A DNA stretch of 64,000 nt from Ovis canadensis (lineage: Eukaryota > Chordata > Mammalia > Artiodactyla > Bovidae), in the NCBI RefSeq assembly GCF_042477335.2, contig NC_091247.1, positions 1,944,501 to 2,008,500 on the forward strand. The letters run 5' to 3'. The notes beneath the pieces were generated by a model, which was given only the letters and a program-made list of their open reading frames with translations, did not search any database and was not told where the DNA came from. This document shows positions 53,066 through 63,928 of this stretch, piece after piece. Within the stretch, counting starts at the first letter, position 1; each line of letters opens with the position of its first letter. Position numbers and translations under genes: made by a program.

Positions 53066-53270
53066 CATCCGTGGCTCCTGGGTGACAAAGTCCACAGCAG
53101 GGACCCTCGGCCTGCGCCCCCTTCCATGTCCTGGTTCCCTGCGCTCGCCCGACGGGTTCTCAGAGGCCCCCGCCCTGGCCTCGTGGGCTCATCCCTCCCT
53201 CCTCCGGCCTGGACACTCTGGGCTTGGGCTCTGCAGACCTGGAGCGCTCCTCCGGAACCCACCAGAAGAG
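53066..53270. other. Unique intergenic sequence
   Basis: Nothing recognised. Confidence 0.5.
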
Positions 53271-53274
53271 CTGA

Positions 53275-53450
53275 GCACGTACAACCATTTTCTCGGATGA
53301 ATTATAATTTTCTTTCATTTCCCCTTCAAAACATGCTAATTAAACGGACATTGTTGAGACAGCCAATTGAAATTCAAAAAACCGTCCTCTTTCTAAAGAA
53401 GCTGCCTGTTTCTTTAGAGAAAATTGTGTGCGTTGTACAAACCGTGCAGG
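53275..53450. promoter_or_regulatory. AT-rich candidate conserved element, about 40 kb upstream of RXRA
   Basis: Sharp AT-rich island of about 170 bp: GATGAATTATAATTTTCTTT, CTAATTAA at 53336-53343 (homeodomain core), CCAATTG at 53363-53369, and TCTTTCTAAAGAAGCTGCC, which includes a near-palindromic CTTTCTAAAG. No repeat family fits. Candidate distal enhancer by composition and motif density. Confidence 0.45.
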
Positions 53451-53454
53451 GAAG

Positions 53455-53528
53455 CACACACGTGCCCACACGCGCACACACACGTGCCCACACGCGCACG
53501 CACACGTGTCCACACGCACACGCGGGTG
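53455..53528. repeat. CA/CG alternating repeat
   Basis: CACACACGTGCCCACACGCG-type unit of about 22-24 bp in roughly three imperfect copies; directly follows the AT-rich island. Confidence 0.85.
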
Positions 53529-53529
53529 C

Positions 53530-55005
53530 GGGCGCCCAGCCTCACCTGAACGGCGGGCTTGCGTGTCCAGCACCAGGACGATCTGGGTGGGCTTTTTCTT
53601 TTCCCGTGTTTGCCATGGTAACTAGGACACGAATAGCCTTAGAACGTTCTTTCCTCCTGCGGCTGCCTGGCTCCCATCCTGGAGGGGCCGCGGGTGGCAG
53701 GTGGGGGGCAGCCAGTGAGAGGCTGAGCAGCGACCCCCGCCCCAAGATGCCTCCTGCTGTATCAGGGCCCTTCCCCCATCCGGTCGCTCCCACAGAGAAC
53801 ACGTTCTCCCCCACGCCCCCATCTCCCCTTCACCTGAGCCCACCTGGAGCCTCCTGGACCCCGCCTGGGGATCACGGAGGCCTGGACCAGCCTGGCGAGA
53901 CCCTGACACCAGTCTCCAGGGTGACAAGCCGGTGGCTCCGTGACTGAGAGGGAAGTGTCCAGCCTTCCAAAGCGCCTGAGGGCCTTGGGAGTACCGAGGA
54001 GCTCCCCTGGGGGATCACCCTCCCTTAAAATGTAACTCCTGGATGTTCTTAAAGTGTAACAAGCTTCCCCAGCGAGGGTCCAGGTTCAGCCTCTGGGAGG
54101 GGAGCTGGGATCCCAGCAAGCTGTGCCGCCTGCCAAACAAAAAAGGGTAACAAACTTACAGAAAGCGCGCACATGACGATGACTCATCGCAGAGTGCCGC
54201 CCTGCAAAACCGCCAAGCCAGAAAGGTCCAGAAGCTCCCTGGCCGGAAGCAGCCCAAACCCCTAGCACGCCCCCACTCACCACCCCCGGGCCCCGAGAGA
54301 ACCAGCGGCATGACTCCCAGCCCCTGGCTCTCTCGGCCGGCTGGGCTTTGGGCCATGGGCTCCTCTGCTGGTTTGGATCCGCTGCTGTCACTCACTCCCG
54401 ATGAGACCAGCCGTGTGTGGGCAGGGGCGGCTGGCGCATCCTCTGACCATGGGCACAGGGACGCCCGGTCCCCTCTTGCAGTCCGTTCCGCTGGGCCACA
54501 TCAGAGCCGTGCTTTCTGGAAGGTGACGCTGGGCCTGCTGCTGGCTCAGCCCCTCTCAGCACCTGCTCACCCGTCTCCCCTGCACCCAGCGAAAGGCTGG
54601 GCACGGTGCAGGGGCCCCCTGGGAGGGAGTGCTGGTCCCAACACGACTGTGGTCACGTCCAGGCCACACAGCGGCTGGGGGCGCCCTGCGTCTTAAGGGT
54701 GAGGCGCCGCCCCATCCTCCGCCCTGCAGCCCTGCCTGGACACTCTCTCTCTCTCACCCCAGGAGCCTGCCCTCCTCGGGCCCTCCGCTCAGAATGAGGC
54801 CCTAGTGTCTCAGACCAGGTACACGCGTGTTTGGTGAAAAGTCGTGTCTCCCTGCCCCACTGCTGGCGCCGACAACTCGGCCTACGTGCGCCAGTGCCAA
54901 ATGGAATCTCGGAAACCGAGTTCTGGGTGCGTGGAGAGAAGAGCTTCGTTGCTTCGCCAGACAGAGAGGGGCACAATGAAGACATGTGAGTCCCAGCAGG
55001 GATGC
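53530..55005. other. Unique intergenic sequence, no gene seen
   Basis: GC-rich DNA with a short AT-richer patch near 54020-54060 (CTTAAAATGTAACTCCTGGA). The 273-codon frame at 53126-53947 (+) crosses the CA repeat and has no domain. Confidence 0.5.
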
Positions 55006-55007
55006 AC

Positions 55008-55232
55008 AGGATTCGGTGAGGAGCGGCTCAGACGGTAAAGCATCTTCTGGCAACGTAGGAGACTCAGGTTCCATCCCTGGGTCAGGAAGATCCCCTGGAG
55101 CAGGAAATGGCAACCGACTCCAGTACTCTTGCCTGGAAAATTCCATGGACGGAGGAGCCCAGTGGGCTGCAGCCCCTGGGATCGCAGAGTCGGACACGAC
55201 CAAGCAGCTTTGCTTTTCGCTTCACTTTCGTA
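55008..55232 (+). mobile_element. Bov-tA SINE
   Basis: GAGCGGCTCAGACGGTAAAG, CTGGGTCAGGAAGATCCCCT, GAAATGGCAACCGACTCCAG and GCAGAGTCGGACACGACCAA mark a full sense Bov-tA. The tRNA-like B box is somewhat decayed (CAGGTTCCATCCC). Confidence 0.9.
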
Positions 55233-55234
55233 GC

Positions 55235-56405
55235 CGTGGCTCGGGCATGCATCTGCCAGTGGGGTCAGGGTGCGCCAGGCCTGCGCTCCTCCGATCTGGC
55301 TGCTGGTGGTCCCTCTTGCCTCTGCGATCACTGTGCCCTGATCAACAGCCGTCTGAATCTGCCCTCTGGGGCTCAGGGCAGGTCCCGGGAGCTGGAGCCT
55401 ACTCCCTACAAACAAGAGACGGGGGGCCGGAAAGACTTTCACGGCCGGGGGCCCACAGGGCCCTGCTCGGTTTCACCATCAGCGCCGGGTCAGCACGCAC
55501 TTGGGGAGAGGGTAGATTCGCAGGGTCTGCACAACACGTGGGAACCCCAAGTCCTCAGGAGCTCGGCTCTCCTGCACCCGGCTCCGCTGCCATCCATCCA
55601 GAGTTCACGCCACCGCCCACCCCAGCAGGCTAGCATCCTCACGAAGATGGCCCCCAGAGGCCCTGCAGGTTCTCCGGCTGGGAGGGTGGGGCCCCCAAAC
55701 AAGGAGGCTGGACCCTGGCATCCAAGGTCAGGCCAGGATTCCGAGACTGGTGACTCAGACTTCGAGGAAAGGCAGCCCGCCCGTCCCTGGGGCTCTCCGT
55801 GCCCCGCCCCACCTTGCAGCAGGTGGGGGCCAGGGAGCGAAGGTGGCTGGCACCTCCGTGTTGGGTGGGGGCATCCGTGGGGCTTCCTGGGAGCAGCTCA
55901 GCACTCGGGTGGGGGGCCAGGCCTAGACAACCTCTCCGGGGAGAAGGGGGTTGTATCCCTGCACGGAAGGCTTAACTAGCCCTGGACGGGTACTTCACGG
56001 ACAGCATCTCATGTTCCGTGGCCTCCGTGGGAACAGCCCCGGTCCCCCCATCACGCAGACCTGGGCTCTCAGCGTCCAAGCTGACTGTTAGCTTATCGGG
56101 TTCACAGCTGGCCGCAGGGCAATGGCCGGGGTCTCCTGGCTCCGTCCACTGGCTGGTTTCAGGATCTCGTGGGGAGGGGGCAGGGGGTGCATGGGGCAGG
56201 GGCACAAACAGGGCTGGTGGAACCAGAGACCCCGAGGTCAGACCCCACACAGTCACAGCCCCGGGTCCGGGCCATGGTGAGTCCTTCGGCCCAGAAGCCT
56301 AGAGGATCCCGGGAAGGCTAGGAGGCTGGGCCTGGGGAGACCCCCACGCCCTCAGAGAGGTCACCCTTCACTCCTGGGGCTGGGAGGGCCCTGCACACCC
56401 TGCCA
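55235..56405. other. Unique intergenic sequence, no gene seen
   Basis: GC-rich DNA; frames at 55107-55979 (+) and 54882-55442 (-) overlap the SINE and show no domain. Confidence 0.5.
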
Positions 56406-56409
56406 GCAG

Positions 56410-57010
56410 CCCCTGCGGTAAGCAGTAGCAGGTAAATGCTGAATGAGCACCTGCTCCGTGCCCGCACGGCATCTGCCGCCAACGACAAAGTGCACAGCAT
56501 ATGTGCTGCGACCCGGGAAGATGGGGCTGGCCAAGTGCAGGCAGGGAGGGCTTCCTGCAGGAGGCTGTGCGGCCGGGCTGGTGAGGGGAGCCAGGGAGAG
56601 GCGTTCTTGGCAGAGGAAGAGCAGGCACAGAGGCCAGAAGGCTGGAGATTGAGCGTGTGTGTGAGCGTGGGTGAGTGTGTGCGAGTGAGGCTGACCATGT
56701 GTGGACGAGCGGGTGTGAGCATGAGTGTGCAAGGGTGTTGTGAGTGTGTGGGATGTGCGGTGAGTGTGAGTCAGGTCTGCTGCACACAGGGCGGGTCACC
56801 AGGGCCTCTCGGGCCTTAATGAGGTGATAAGGAATCGGGACTCGATCCTCAGGGCACTGGGGAGCCACGGAGCGTAGCAGGGTCAGGTGGATGATCAAGG
56901 CTTATCCCTCCAGCTGCTGGGTGGAGGCTCGAAGTGGCCGAGGTACCAGCTGGAGGCCACCACAGGGATGCAGGACGCAGGGAGGCCTGGCCAGGCCCGT
57001 CTGCCAGGCG
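56410..57010 (+). mobile_element. L2 LINE remnant, interrupted by a GT-rich tract
   Basis: AATGCTGAATGAGCACCTGC, GAGGGCTTCCTGCAGGAGGC, then CGGGACTCGATCCTCAGGGC, ACTGGGGAGCCACGGAG and CCAGCTGCTGGGTGGAGGC follow the L2 3' region in order. The GT tract at 56652-56772 separates the two halves. Confidence 0.75.
56652..56772. repeat. GT-rich low-complexity tract
   Basis: GAGCGTGTGTGTGAGCGTGG and related GTGAGTGTG words, lying inside the L2 remnant. The reverse strand gives stop-free His/Thr/Ser frames that are not coding. Confidence 0.8.
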
Positions 57011-57199
57011 TCCGGCAGATAAATGTGCTGGGTCCTGGTGTCTGGCCAGAAAACCCGCAAGCCACGAGCGGGAGCAGGAGATGGCCGTGGCCCCCAGACC
57101 CAGGGCCTGAGCCCAGCACCCTGAGAGCTGTCAAGCCCCTCACCTGCCTGACGCTGCCCACCAGGCCTCAAAGGTAGCTGGACTTGACTCTCCATCGCC

Positions 57200-57300
57200 T
57201 CCTCAAGCTGGGTGGCCTCAAGCGAGTGACCCAGCCTCTCTGAGCCTCAGCTTCTTCATCGGTGGCATCAGAAGATAATATTAGTACTTATGTGTATGAG
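57200..57300 (+). mobile_element. MIR SINE remnant
   Basis: AAGCGAGTGACCCAGCCTCT, CTGAGCCTCAGCTTCTTCAT and AGAAGATAATATTAGTACTT match sense MIR. Confidence 0.75.
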
Positions 57301-57430
57301 TCAGCTCGTGCTGTGTAACAAACCACCCAGAATTCAGTTGCCACAGCCAACAGTGATCTCTTTGCCTGTGGCTCAGGGGGTCGGTTGGCTATGGCGGGCT
57401 GGCAGGCTGCAGGCTGCGTTCTCTGAACCA
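57301..57430 (+). mobile_element. Old interspersed repeat, family not assigned
   Basis: CTCGTGCTGTGTAACAAACC, ACCCAGAATTCAGTTGCCAC and GGCTCAGGGGGTCGGTTGGC resemble a widespread old mammalian repeat ('gctgtgtaacaaaccacc...gtgggtcag'). I cannot name the family with confidence. Confidence 0.45.
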
Positions 57431-57434
57431 GCGG

Positions 57435-58790
57435 GCCAGCTCCTGGTGTGGCAGATCCCCAGGGCACAAGACAGCAGGCAGGCCAAGCACACAGAAGGGG
57501 CCCCGCTCACCTCCACCAGCAAGCCATCTGCCTGAGCCAGGCCAGGCCCTGCCCAGCTGCAGTGAGCAGGGAAGTTCCTCCGCCTCCAGGGAGGCCTGGG
57601 TGGGGGGCGTGAGGGACTGGCTGCCCCCTCCAGGCCCCACGCTCATCCCTGGGCATTGGGAGGAACAGAGAGGCAGGCTGAGCAGCGCCCACACCATCTT
57701 CCGAACACAGAGGCTCTGCAGCCTTGGCCAAGGAGCAGACCCCAGCCCGCCCTGCCCAGAAGGACGTGGCTGGCTCTTCCACGTGCCCATGGGGCTGGGA
57801 AGGTGGTCTGACACCCTCTGGGGCCTGAGACCCCACCTTCCTGGCAGGAGAGCCCTTGACTGGCAGGCAGCCCAGTAGACCTGGCCCAAGGGTGACTCTC
57901 TACTGTCCAGGGGTCTGTACAGCCCCCCAGCCCTGCCAGCCTTCACCTCTGGAGTCGTGACCTTGAGCTCAAACCAGCCTCCAGGAGGAGGGTGTTCCTG
58001 CCTCACCACCTAGGGGCGCTACCCAACAACCTCAGCCATCTGTGCCCCCTCCTCTGAATGCTCTAGACCCCCAGATGGGGGCCTGGGGAGGCACCCCCAG
58101 AGGCAGCCAGGGAAAGAGGCCCTGCCCTTTCAACCTGCCTGCGGGATGAACAGGGAGGGAGGCAGGGGTGCAGCAGCCTCGCAGGAGGAGGGGGACCCCG
58201 TGCCCAGTCAGGGGGATCAGCCTGGATCAGCCTCACCTCGATCCAGAAGACTCCCCTCCTGTGTCCTGGCCCGGAGTCACACAGCTCCCCTTACACACCC
58301 CCGGAGATGGGCGCCTCGCTCCCACTGAGGCCGCCGGTGAGAGAGCTCTTCCGTATTTGATCTGAGCTGTGCTCCGAGGCCCCGCTTCTGCCTCTGGACC
58401 TTCAGCACGTGCTGAGCACTGCTGGGTGCAGTGGGCACAGCTCACAGCGCAGACGCCATCGCCAGCCTGGGGAGGCTCAGAGGGGCAGAGGCACGCGGGG
58501 CCGCCTGGCTGGCCGCCACCTCCCCCGAGCCCCTCTTTCCCCTCCGGGGCCCCCACCCAGCAGCAAGAGGAGCAAAGCTCATCCAGAGGCCTGAACCCCA
58601 GCGGCTTTTCACATCTGCTCTCCTGAGATGAGCCGTGAGGTCCCGACCACCTGCCTGGCGGTGCGTCCAGGGAGCTCCCAGTGTAGACGGGATCGGGGAG
58701 GGAGGGCAGGGGAGGACGAGAGCAGAGAGGCAGGAGGGGGAGGGACGGGAGACGGTGGCGGGGCGAGCTGCCGCCTGCTCTGTTGTCCGG
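57435..58790. other. Unique intergenic sequence, no gene seen
   Basis: GC-rich unique DNA; the frames at 57389-58009 (-) and 58233-58802 (-) show no domain. Confidence 0.5.
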
Positions 58791-58794
58791 TCTG

Positions 58795-58935
58795 AGTACC
58801 ACTTAGCACAACTGTTAAAAAGATTCTGAGGCAATTAGGCTCAGGGGAAGACATAAATCTCAATAAGCATCAGCCCAAGTTTTCTCCCCTCCTTGAAACA
58901 ACAGATATAATTTCACTGGTTGCGGCCCAGACTCC
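58795..58935. promoter_or_regulatory. AT-rich candidate conserved element
   Basis: CTTAGCACAACTGTTAAAAA (MYB-like AACTGTTA), GAGGCAATTAGGCTCAGGGG, GACATAAATCTCAATAAGC and ACAGATATAATTTCACTGG in about 140 bp of AT-rich DNA bounded by GC-rich flanks; AT-richness continues weakly to about 59005. No repeat family recognised. Confidence 0.4.
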
Positions 58936-58939
58936 CAGA

Positions 58940-60150
58940 GGGCTTTCTGATAAAAAGCCACTTCTTCAAAACATCAAACCCAAGTTCCTCTCATCTTTCA
59001 AGCAACCAGAGGGTCAGGTTTCCCTAGAGTGGAGGAGGCGGGGAGGCGGCTGGGTGTACAGGCAGGCCTGCCCGCCTTCCCGAGGGCCAGAGCTGCGGGT
59101 CCCCAGGTCATCCTGTGGCCTCCTTGACTCTGAGGTGACATCCCTGAGACAGAGCCTTCTAATCTCGGCTCGGTTACCGCTCCTGGCAGGGAGCTCGCTA
59201 CCTGTCACGGCCGGTCTGTACTGGGATGGTTCTGTTTCCGATGCTGCTCCGAGTCTTCCTCTGGCGCCGCCCCATAGCTCCACCCCTCTATCCACGGGGC
59301 ACAGAGCATTCCCCGTGGAGGGGCTGGGAGCCTGCACGTGACCCCCGGGAAGCTAGGACCCCCTGAGAGGCTCCTCGGCCGTGGGGAGGGCAGGGAACAG
59401 GAAATACATTGTGTGCACGTGGTTTTATTTCGGGCAAGCTTTGGCCTCAGATGTTGAAAGGGTTCGAGTGGCCAGCCCCACTGAAGGTCTCACTGACCGC
59501 TCACGGTGACTGAGGTGGAGAGAGGGAAGGCAGGGAGCTCTGCTCTGGCCCCCCAGCCCCCAAGTGGGAGGCGGGGCTACACTCCTGAACGCTGGGCTCC
59601 CTTCCAGGGAGGGAGGGGGTGTGGCCTGGTGGAATTGCCTTTTTCCCTCTGCCAAGCAGGGAGCTCCTTCTCTTTGAAAGCAGCCCCTGATCATGAGGGG
59701 TGCTCAGCCGCCCTCTTGCTGGGTCAGAAGACCCCTGCACAACACGGGGTTTACTGCACGGCTCCAGTGAGGAGGCGAGGGGCCCAGGGCCAGGCACCCC
59801 CTCCACAGCCCGGCTGCGGGTGTCCAGTGTCCGGGGCCCTCCCCAGCAACTCCTGGACGTGCAAACCCCGTGTCCCCTCCCAGGTGGCCCAGGACGCCCC
59901 TCAGCCATGCGTCCACCACGTTTCTGCCCCGATTCTCACCCTGCGTGGGCTTGTCTTACTTTCAAGATGAGCAAGTTTGTTTGCTGAGAGGCCAGTGCCG
60001 GCTGCCCAGGGCTGAGCGGCCACTGCAACCTGTGGACTCTGCAGAGAGGCTCCCCCACATCGGGGGCCCTCTCGTCCAGCCAAGGCGCCTGGGGTGTGGT
60101 CACTAAAGGCCCGCAGGGCCAGAAGCCACGTGGCCCAGGCCCCTCACTGA
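58940..60150. other. Unique intergenic sequence, no gene seen
   Basis: GC-rich unique DNA after about 59020; nothing recognised. Confidence 0.5.
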
Positions 60151-60154
60151 TCAT

Positions 60155-60270
60155 TCAACAGCCCTCACCCCAGACACACAGCGGAGGCTCAGAGAGGCTC
60201 CGCCAGCCGCCCAGGCTCACACAGCAGGAGGCAGCCAAGGCGTGATGTGGGCCCAGGTCTGCCTGCGTCC
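60155..60270 (-). mobile_element. MIR SINE remnant
   Basis: GAGGCTCAGAGAGGCTCCGC, CCAGGCTCACACAGCAGGAG and GGCCCAGGTCTGCCTGCG match antisense MIR. Confidence 0.65.
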
Positions 60271-60344
60271 CGAGCCTGGATTCGTGCCTCCACTCAGGAC
60301 AACCTTCCTTTAAGGAAGTAGCAGGAGCCTGGGGGGCCCCTCGC

Positions 60345-60440
60345 AGACAGGGAGGCGGAGGCTAGAGAGGGGACTTGAACAAGGCCACACAGTGAGGGGC
60401 AGGCTGGGCAAGCCCCTGGGCTTCTAGACTCCGGTCCAGA
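60345..60440 (-). mobile_element. MIR SINE remnant
   Basis: GGAGGCTAGAGAGGGGACTT, GAACAAGGCCACACAGTGAG and CTTCTAGACTCCGGTCC match antisense MIR, about 75 bp from another MIR in the same orientation. Confidence 0.65.
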
Positions 60441-60444
60441 GCTA

Positions 60445-61045
60445 GACCCAGCCTCATGGGGCCAAACCAACAGCCCCACCGGGGCACACGCAGGGGGGCT
60501 CTGCTGAGGAGGAGTGAGGGGTGCCTTGTCGAGGGGAGCCCCCTTGTCTGTCCTAGAAGCGGCCGGCTGGACACCAGTGGGTTGCAATAGCCTGGCCCTG
60601 GTGGCGGGCGCCGGGGCCGTCTGACGACCTTGGACCAGGCGGCAGTGAGAACCAGGACTCCAGAGGCCGCAGGAGGCCCCTGAGCAGCCCTCGGTCAGGG
60701 TGGACACCCCGGCCTCCTTCACGAGTCCCCCCTCCAGGGTGCCAGGACCTCTCCAAGTGCCCACTGTCCCTCTCCAGCCCAGCGGCCACACAGACACGGG
60801 GGCAACCACCCCCGACTCCCAGGAAGGGCAGTGCAGCAGGGTCCAGAAGGAAGCCCTGCAGCCACGGGTCAGCCCTCCCGGTCCCCTCAGCCCTGCACTG
60901 AGTCCTCGAGCATTTGACACAGGCCTCTCTGGACTCAGCGGGGCCTCAGGGCACGTGAACGGGCCCTGGCCCCAGGCCCTCAGCAGGCAGCTTAACTCTG
61001 TGCGGCAGGGTCCTGGGCAGGCCAAGCTCAGTGTGTACTCGTTTG
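60445..61045. other. Unique intergenic sequence, no gene seen
   Basis: GC-rich DNA; the 280-codon minus frame at 60294-61136 crosses a MIR and has no domain. Confidence 0.5.
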
Positions 61046-61049
61046 GAAG

Positions 61050-61270
61050 CTCAATCCAGATGGGGAAAACCAGAGAGGCCTTCCTGGAAGAAGTCTCACC
61101 CAAGCTAAGACTGCAAAGAAGGGAGGAGCTGTCCAAATGGGGCAGGGGAGCAGGGCGGGAATACTGGGCTCAGGCAGAAAGAGGGGGGTCCTGTCCTCAG
61201 GCCCGACGGCACCCAGCATGGGCAGAGCCAGAAGTGCTCGGGCGTGTCCTGGGCGAGGAGTGTGGACTCT
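61050..61270 (+). mobile_element. L2 LINE remnant
   Basis: GATGGGGAAAACCAGAGAGG, CCTTCCTGGAAGAAGTCTCA and GAAGTGCTCGGGCGTG follow the L2 3' pattern (gaaggcttcctggaggaggtg...). Old and non-coding. Confidence 0.65.
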
Positions 61271-61274
61271 GTCC

Positions 61275-61755
61275 TGAGGGCCCGTGGCGTCCCTCCGCAC
61301 CAGGCCTGGGGCTGAGCTCTCTAGATGTCAGCTGTGCCCCACAGCCCCCAGGGAGCGGGGGTCTGAGTCCAGGCCTGTGAGGGTCCAGGAGAGGGGATGA
61401 GCCGGTGAACGGGTGCAGGGAGCTGGGACGGCAAAGGAGAAGGAAACGCAAGCCAGCTTCGGGGCGGGGGGGGCTCGCCCCAGACCCCCGGGAGGGCCGG
61501 GCGCCGGCGCGCGCTGGCAGAGATGCCTGGCGTCTGGAGGCCGTGCCGACCTGTCTGCGGCCGTGGGTGCCGAGACGTTCAGGCCCCAGAGGCACCACCA
61601 GCCAGGGCGTGCTGACTCTCGGTGAATCGGGGCCAAGACCCGGGACGAGGCTGGACTGAATCACAGCCGAGATGTCCTGGGGGCCTGCAGCCCAGGAGTG
61701 GGCACGGGTGCCAAGGGGTCTTCCCCGGCCCCCACACCCACATGCCATCACCCCC
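61275..61755. other. Unique intergenic sequence
   Basis: GC-rich DNA with a CpG-rich spot near 61490-61520 (GGGCGCCGGCGCGCGCTGGC). No gene seen. Confidence 0.45.
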
Positions 61756-61760
61756 TCCAC

Positions 61761-61984
61761 TGTGTGTGGTGTGCGTGCCAAGTCCCTTCAGTCGTGTCCA
61801 GCTCTGCGACCCTATCGACTGTAGCCTGCCAGGCTCCTCTGTCCGTGGGAGTTTCCAGGCAAGAACAGAGTGGGGCTGCCATTTCCTTCTCCAGGGGACC
61901 TTCCCGACCCAGGGATCAAACCCGGGCCTCTCCCGCCTCCTGCACAGCCGGCAGATTCCTCTCCACTGGCACCACTGGGAAGCG
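61761..61984 (-). mobile_element. Bov-tA SINE (antisense)
   Basis: AAGTCCCTTCAGTCGTGTCC, CGACTGTAGCCTGCCAGGCT, ATTTCCTTCTCCAGGGGACC and CCCAGGGATCAAACCCGGGC (antisense B box) mark a nearly full antisense Bov-tA ending ACCACTGGGAAGC. Confidence 0.92.
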
Positions 61985-62970
61985 CCTTCCCCTGGACCCA
62001 AACGGAACCCAGTGGAAAGCATTTCACCAGGCACCTTGACCCCACCAAGGTGGGACCGGGTTTATGGAAGATCCATCTGGAGGGAAATGTGTTGGAGGAA
62101 ATTGGGGACCCTCTCCCTACCCTCCCTCCAGGCAAAGGCAATGTTGCTCTGGACCCCAAATCCAGCCGGAGGCCAGGAAGTAGGGAGCGGAAGCAGGGGA
62201 CTGGGGCAGGGGGCTGGATTTCCCCTCCTGCCATGAGGGTGCCCCGCCAGGGGGGCTTCCCTGGACATCCACCCTCCTTCTCGATGGCATCTGCTCGGCC
62301 AGTGAGGGGCATGGCGACAACCTGCTGACCCATCCAGCGCCTTCCTACTCCAGGAAGCCCTCTGGAGCTTGTCTGGGGGCCGGGCCGGCTGGCCCCTGCC
62401 AGCCCCGCTCCTCTGTTCCACGCGTCTTTTCCCTCCAAGGGTCTGCAGTCTCCGCCCTCTCCTCCCCCATCACGGCCGCAGCCAGGCCGCCCCTCCCCAG
62501 ACCAGGCTCTCTAGCCCTGTCTGTCCACGTGCTGGCCACCTGTCTCCCCTAAAGCATGGGTGGCTCTCTTCCTGGAGGCAAGTCCACACTCCCCACCGGT
62601 GTGTCCTGGATCCCCCTACACACTCACACACGCGCGCGCATGCACACGCGTGCTCGCCGGGGCACAGGACCACCATGCTGGCGTGCACACGCATGCTCCC
62701 GGCCTTGAACCCTGGCCTCGGTCTGTTCTGACACCTCCTTCCCCAGCCTGCTTGCTGTGCTCTGAATTCCCACTTCAACTCCAGGGAGGCAGGTTCAGAG
62801 TCGCTGAGAAGCAAACCGCTCATCAACAGCAAAGCTGGGGGTCAACCCGGACGGCCTCCCCACCTGGAGCCGGCTCCTGCGGTCGCTGGGTCCTCACTGG
62901 AGCATCTCTGGGAGCAGGAAAAGAAAGCACTCGGCAGACACACCCTCTGCCCCCCAAGCCCTCCCACCTG
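61985..62970. other. Unique intergenic sequence with a short CA/CG repeat
   Basis: GC-rich DNA; ACACTCACACACGCGCGCGC near 62620-62639 is a short alternating repeat. No gene recognised. Confidence 0.5.
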
Positions 62971-62974
62971 TCAA

Positions 62975-63120
62975 CACAACGTAAAGTTAATCTAGGAGTA
63001 AATACATGTGCTGAGAGGAACAGAGCTTATAAAAGAGGAAAATGTGAGATGCCCAAAGGGGGTGCCTAATTTTATCCCATTTCACAATTGAATTGTAAAT
63101 CTGTCTTGAAACTGAGCCCG
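62975..63120. promoter_or_regulatory. AT-rich candidate element with a TATA-like word
   Basis: ACGTAAAGTTAATCTAGGAG, a perfect TATAAAAG at 63028-63035, TTTTATCCCATTTCACAATT and GAATTGTAAATCTGTC lie in 145 bp of AT-rich DNA. No exon or repeat is recognised beside it, so whether it is a promoter or an enhancer is open. Confidence 0.38.
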
Positions 63121-63124
63121 CAGG

Positions 63125-63895
63125 CCACCGTGCTGAGGCTCCATTCGGGGAAGGGGTCTCAAGAGCATTCTTCTCTGCCTGCCGCTCCAGGTCAGAGAGA
63201 GCCCAAACCGGGCTGACTCACCTGTGCCACCCTTGGGGCCCACGGCCGAGGCCGAGCTGCTGGCCCAGGCGCCACTTGGGGTCACTGAGCCCTCAGCTGT
63301 GCAGGGGACAGCCACAGGGACCGCCCAGGCCTGAGGGTCTTCAAAGGGGCCGCCCGTGCGCAGGAGCACTGCCCACCTGAGCTTCCTGACAGCAGCAGGG
63401 ATACCTGCCTTAGCTTCCCGTCATCACCCGGGAGGGACCCCCCCTAGGTCCGCAGCCCTCCCACGGCCGGGCCCCATGCCTACGACACCCCGGATTCCCT
63501 GGGCGGGGGAGTGCTACCCAAGCAGCTCCAAGACGGTTGCCAGCATCTCGCAATTGACATCTGGGATGTTTCAAGTTTGCAAGAAGCAACGTGAGCTTTG
63601 AAGATAGTGTTTCCATGTGTTTATTAACAGTCCCACGAGGCTACAGCCCCGGCCCCTCCCATCTCATGTGTGCCCCATGTGCGCCATCACCCTCGGCTCT
63701 CCCAGCCCCGACATCCACCATCTGGGCGGGACTGGGAGGTGACGGGCCTCCCGCAGGGCTGGGCCGAGCGGGGCGGGGGTGGGGAGACAGCGGGCCTGCC
63801 TGGCCTCAGCACCAAGGACTGTCTGCAGCCTCCTGTTTACAACGTCCCCGAGAGGATTAGTCCCACGAGCTCAGATACGCAGGGTGAGCTGGTCG
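63125..63895. other. Unique intergenic sequence, no gene seen
   Basis: Mostly GC-rich; a small AT-richer patch near 63580-63630 (GTGTTTCCATGTGTTTATTA). No gene recognised. Confidence 0.5.
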
Positions 63896-63898
63896 CTG

Positions 63899-63928
63899 AG
63901 GTCACGACCAGCCAGCTGACCTTGACCC
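63899..63928. promoter_or_regulatory. Cluster of three nuclear-receptor-type half-sites
   Basis: AGGTCA at 63899-63904 is followed by TGACCT at 63917-63922 and TGACCC at 63923-63928. The last two form a head-to-tail pair with no spacer (GGGTCAAGGTCA on the minus strand), which also contains the extended TCAAGGTCA half-site favoured by ERR/NR5A-type monomers. Binding is inferred only. Confidence 0.4.

Noticed and set aside
58003-58018. CTCF-like CCACCTAGGGGCGCT
   Set aside because: Two mismatches at the most constrained central positions (TA instead of AG), so weaker than the sites at 3639 and 50269.
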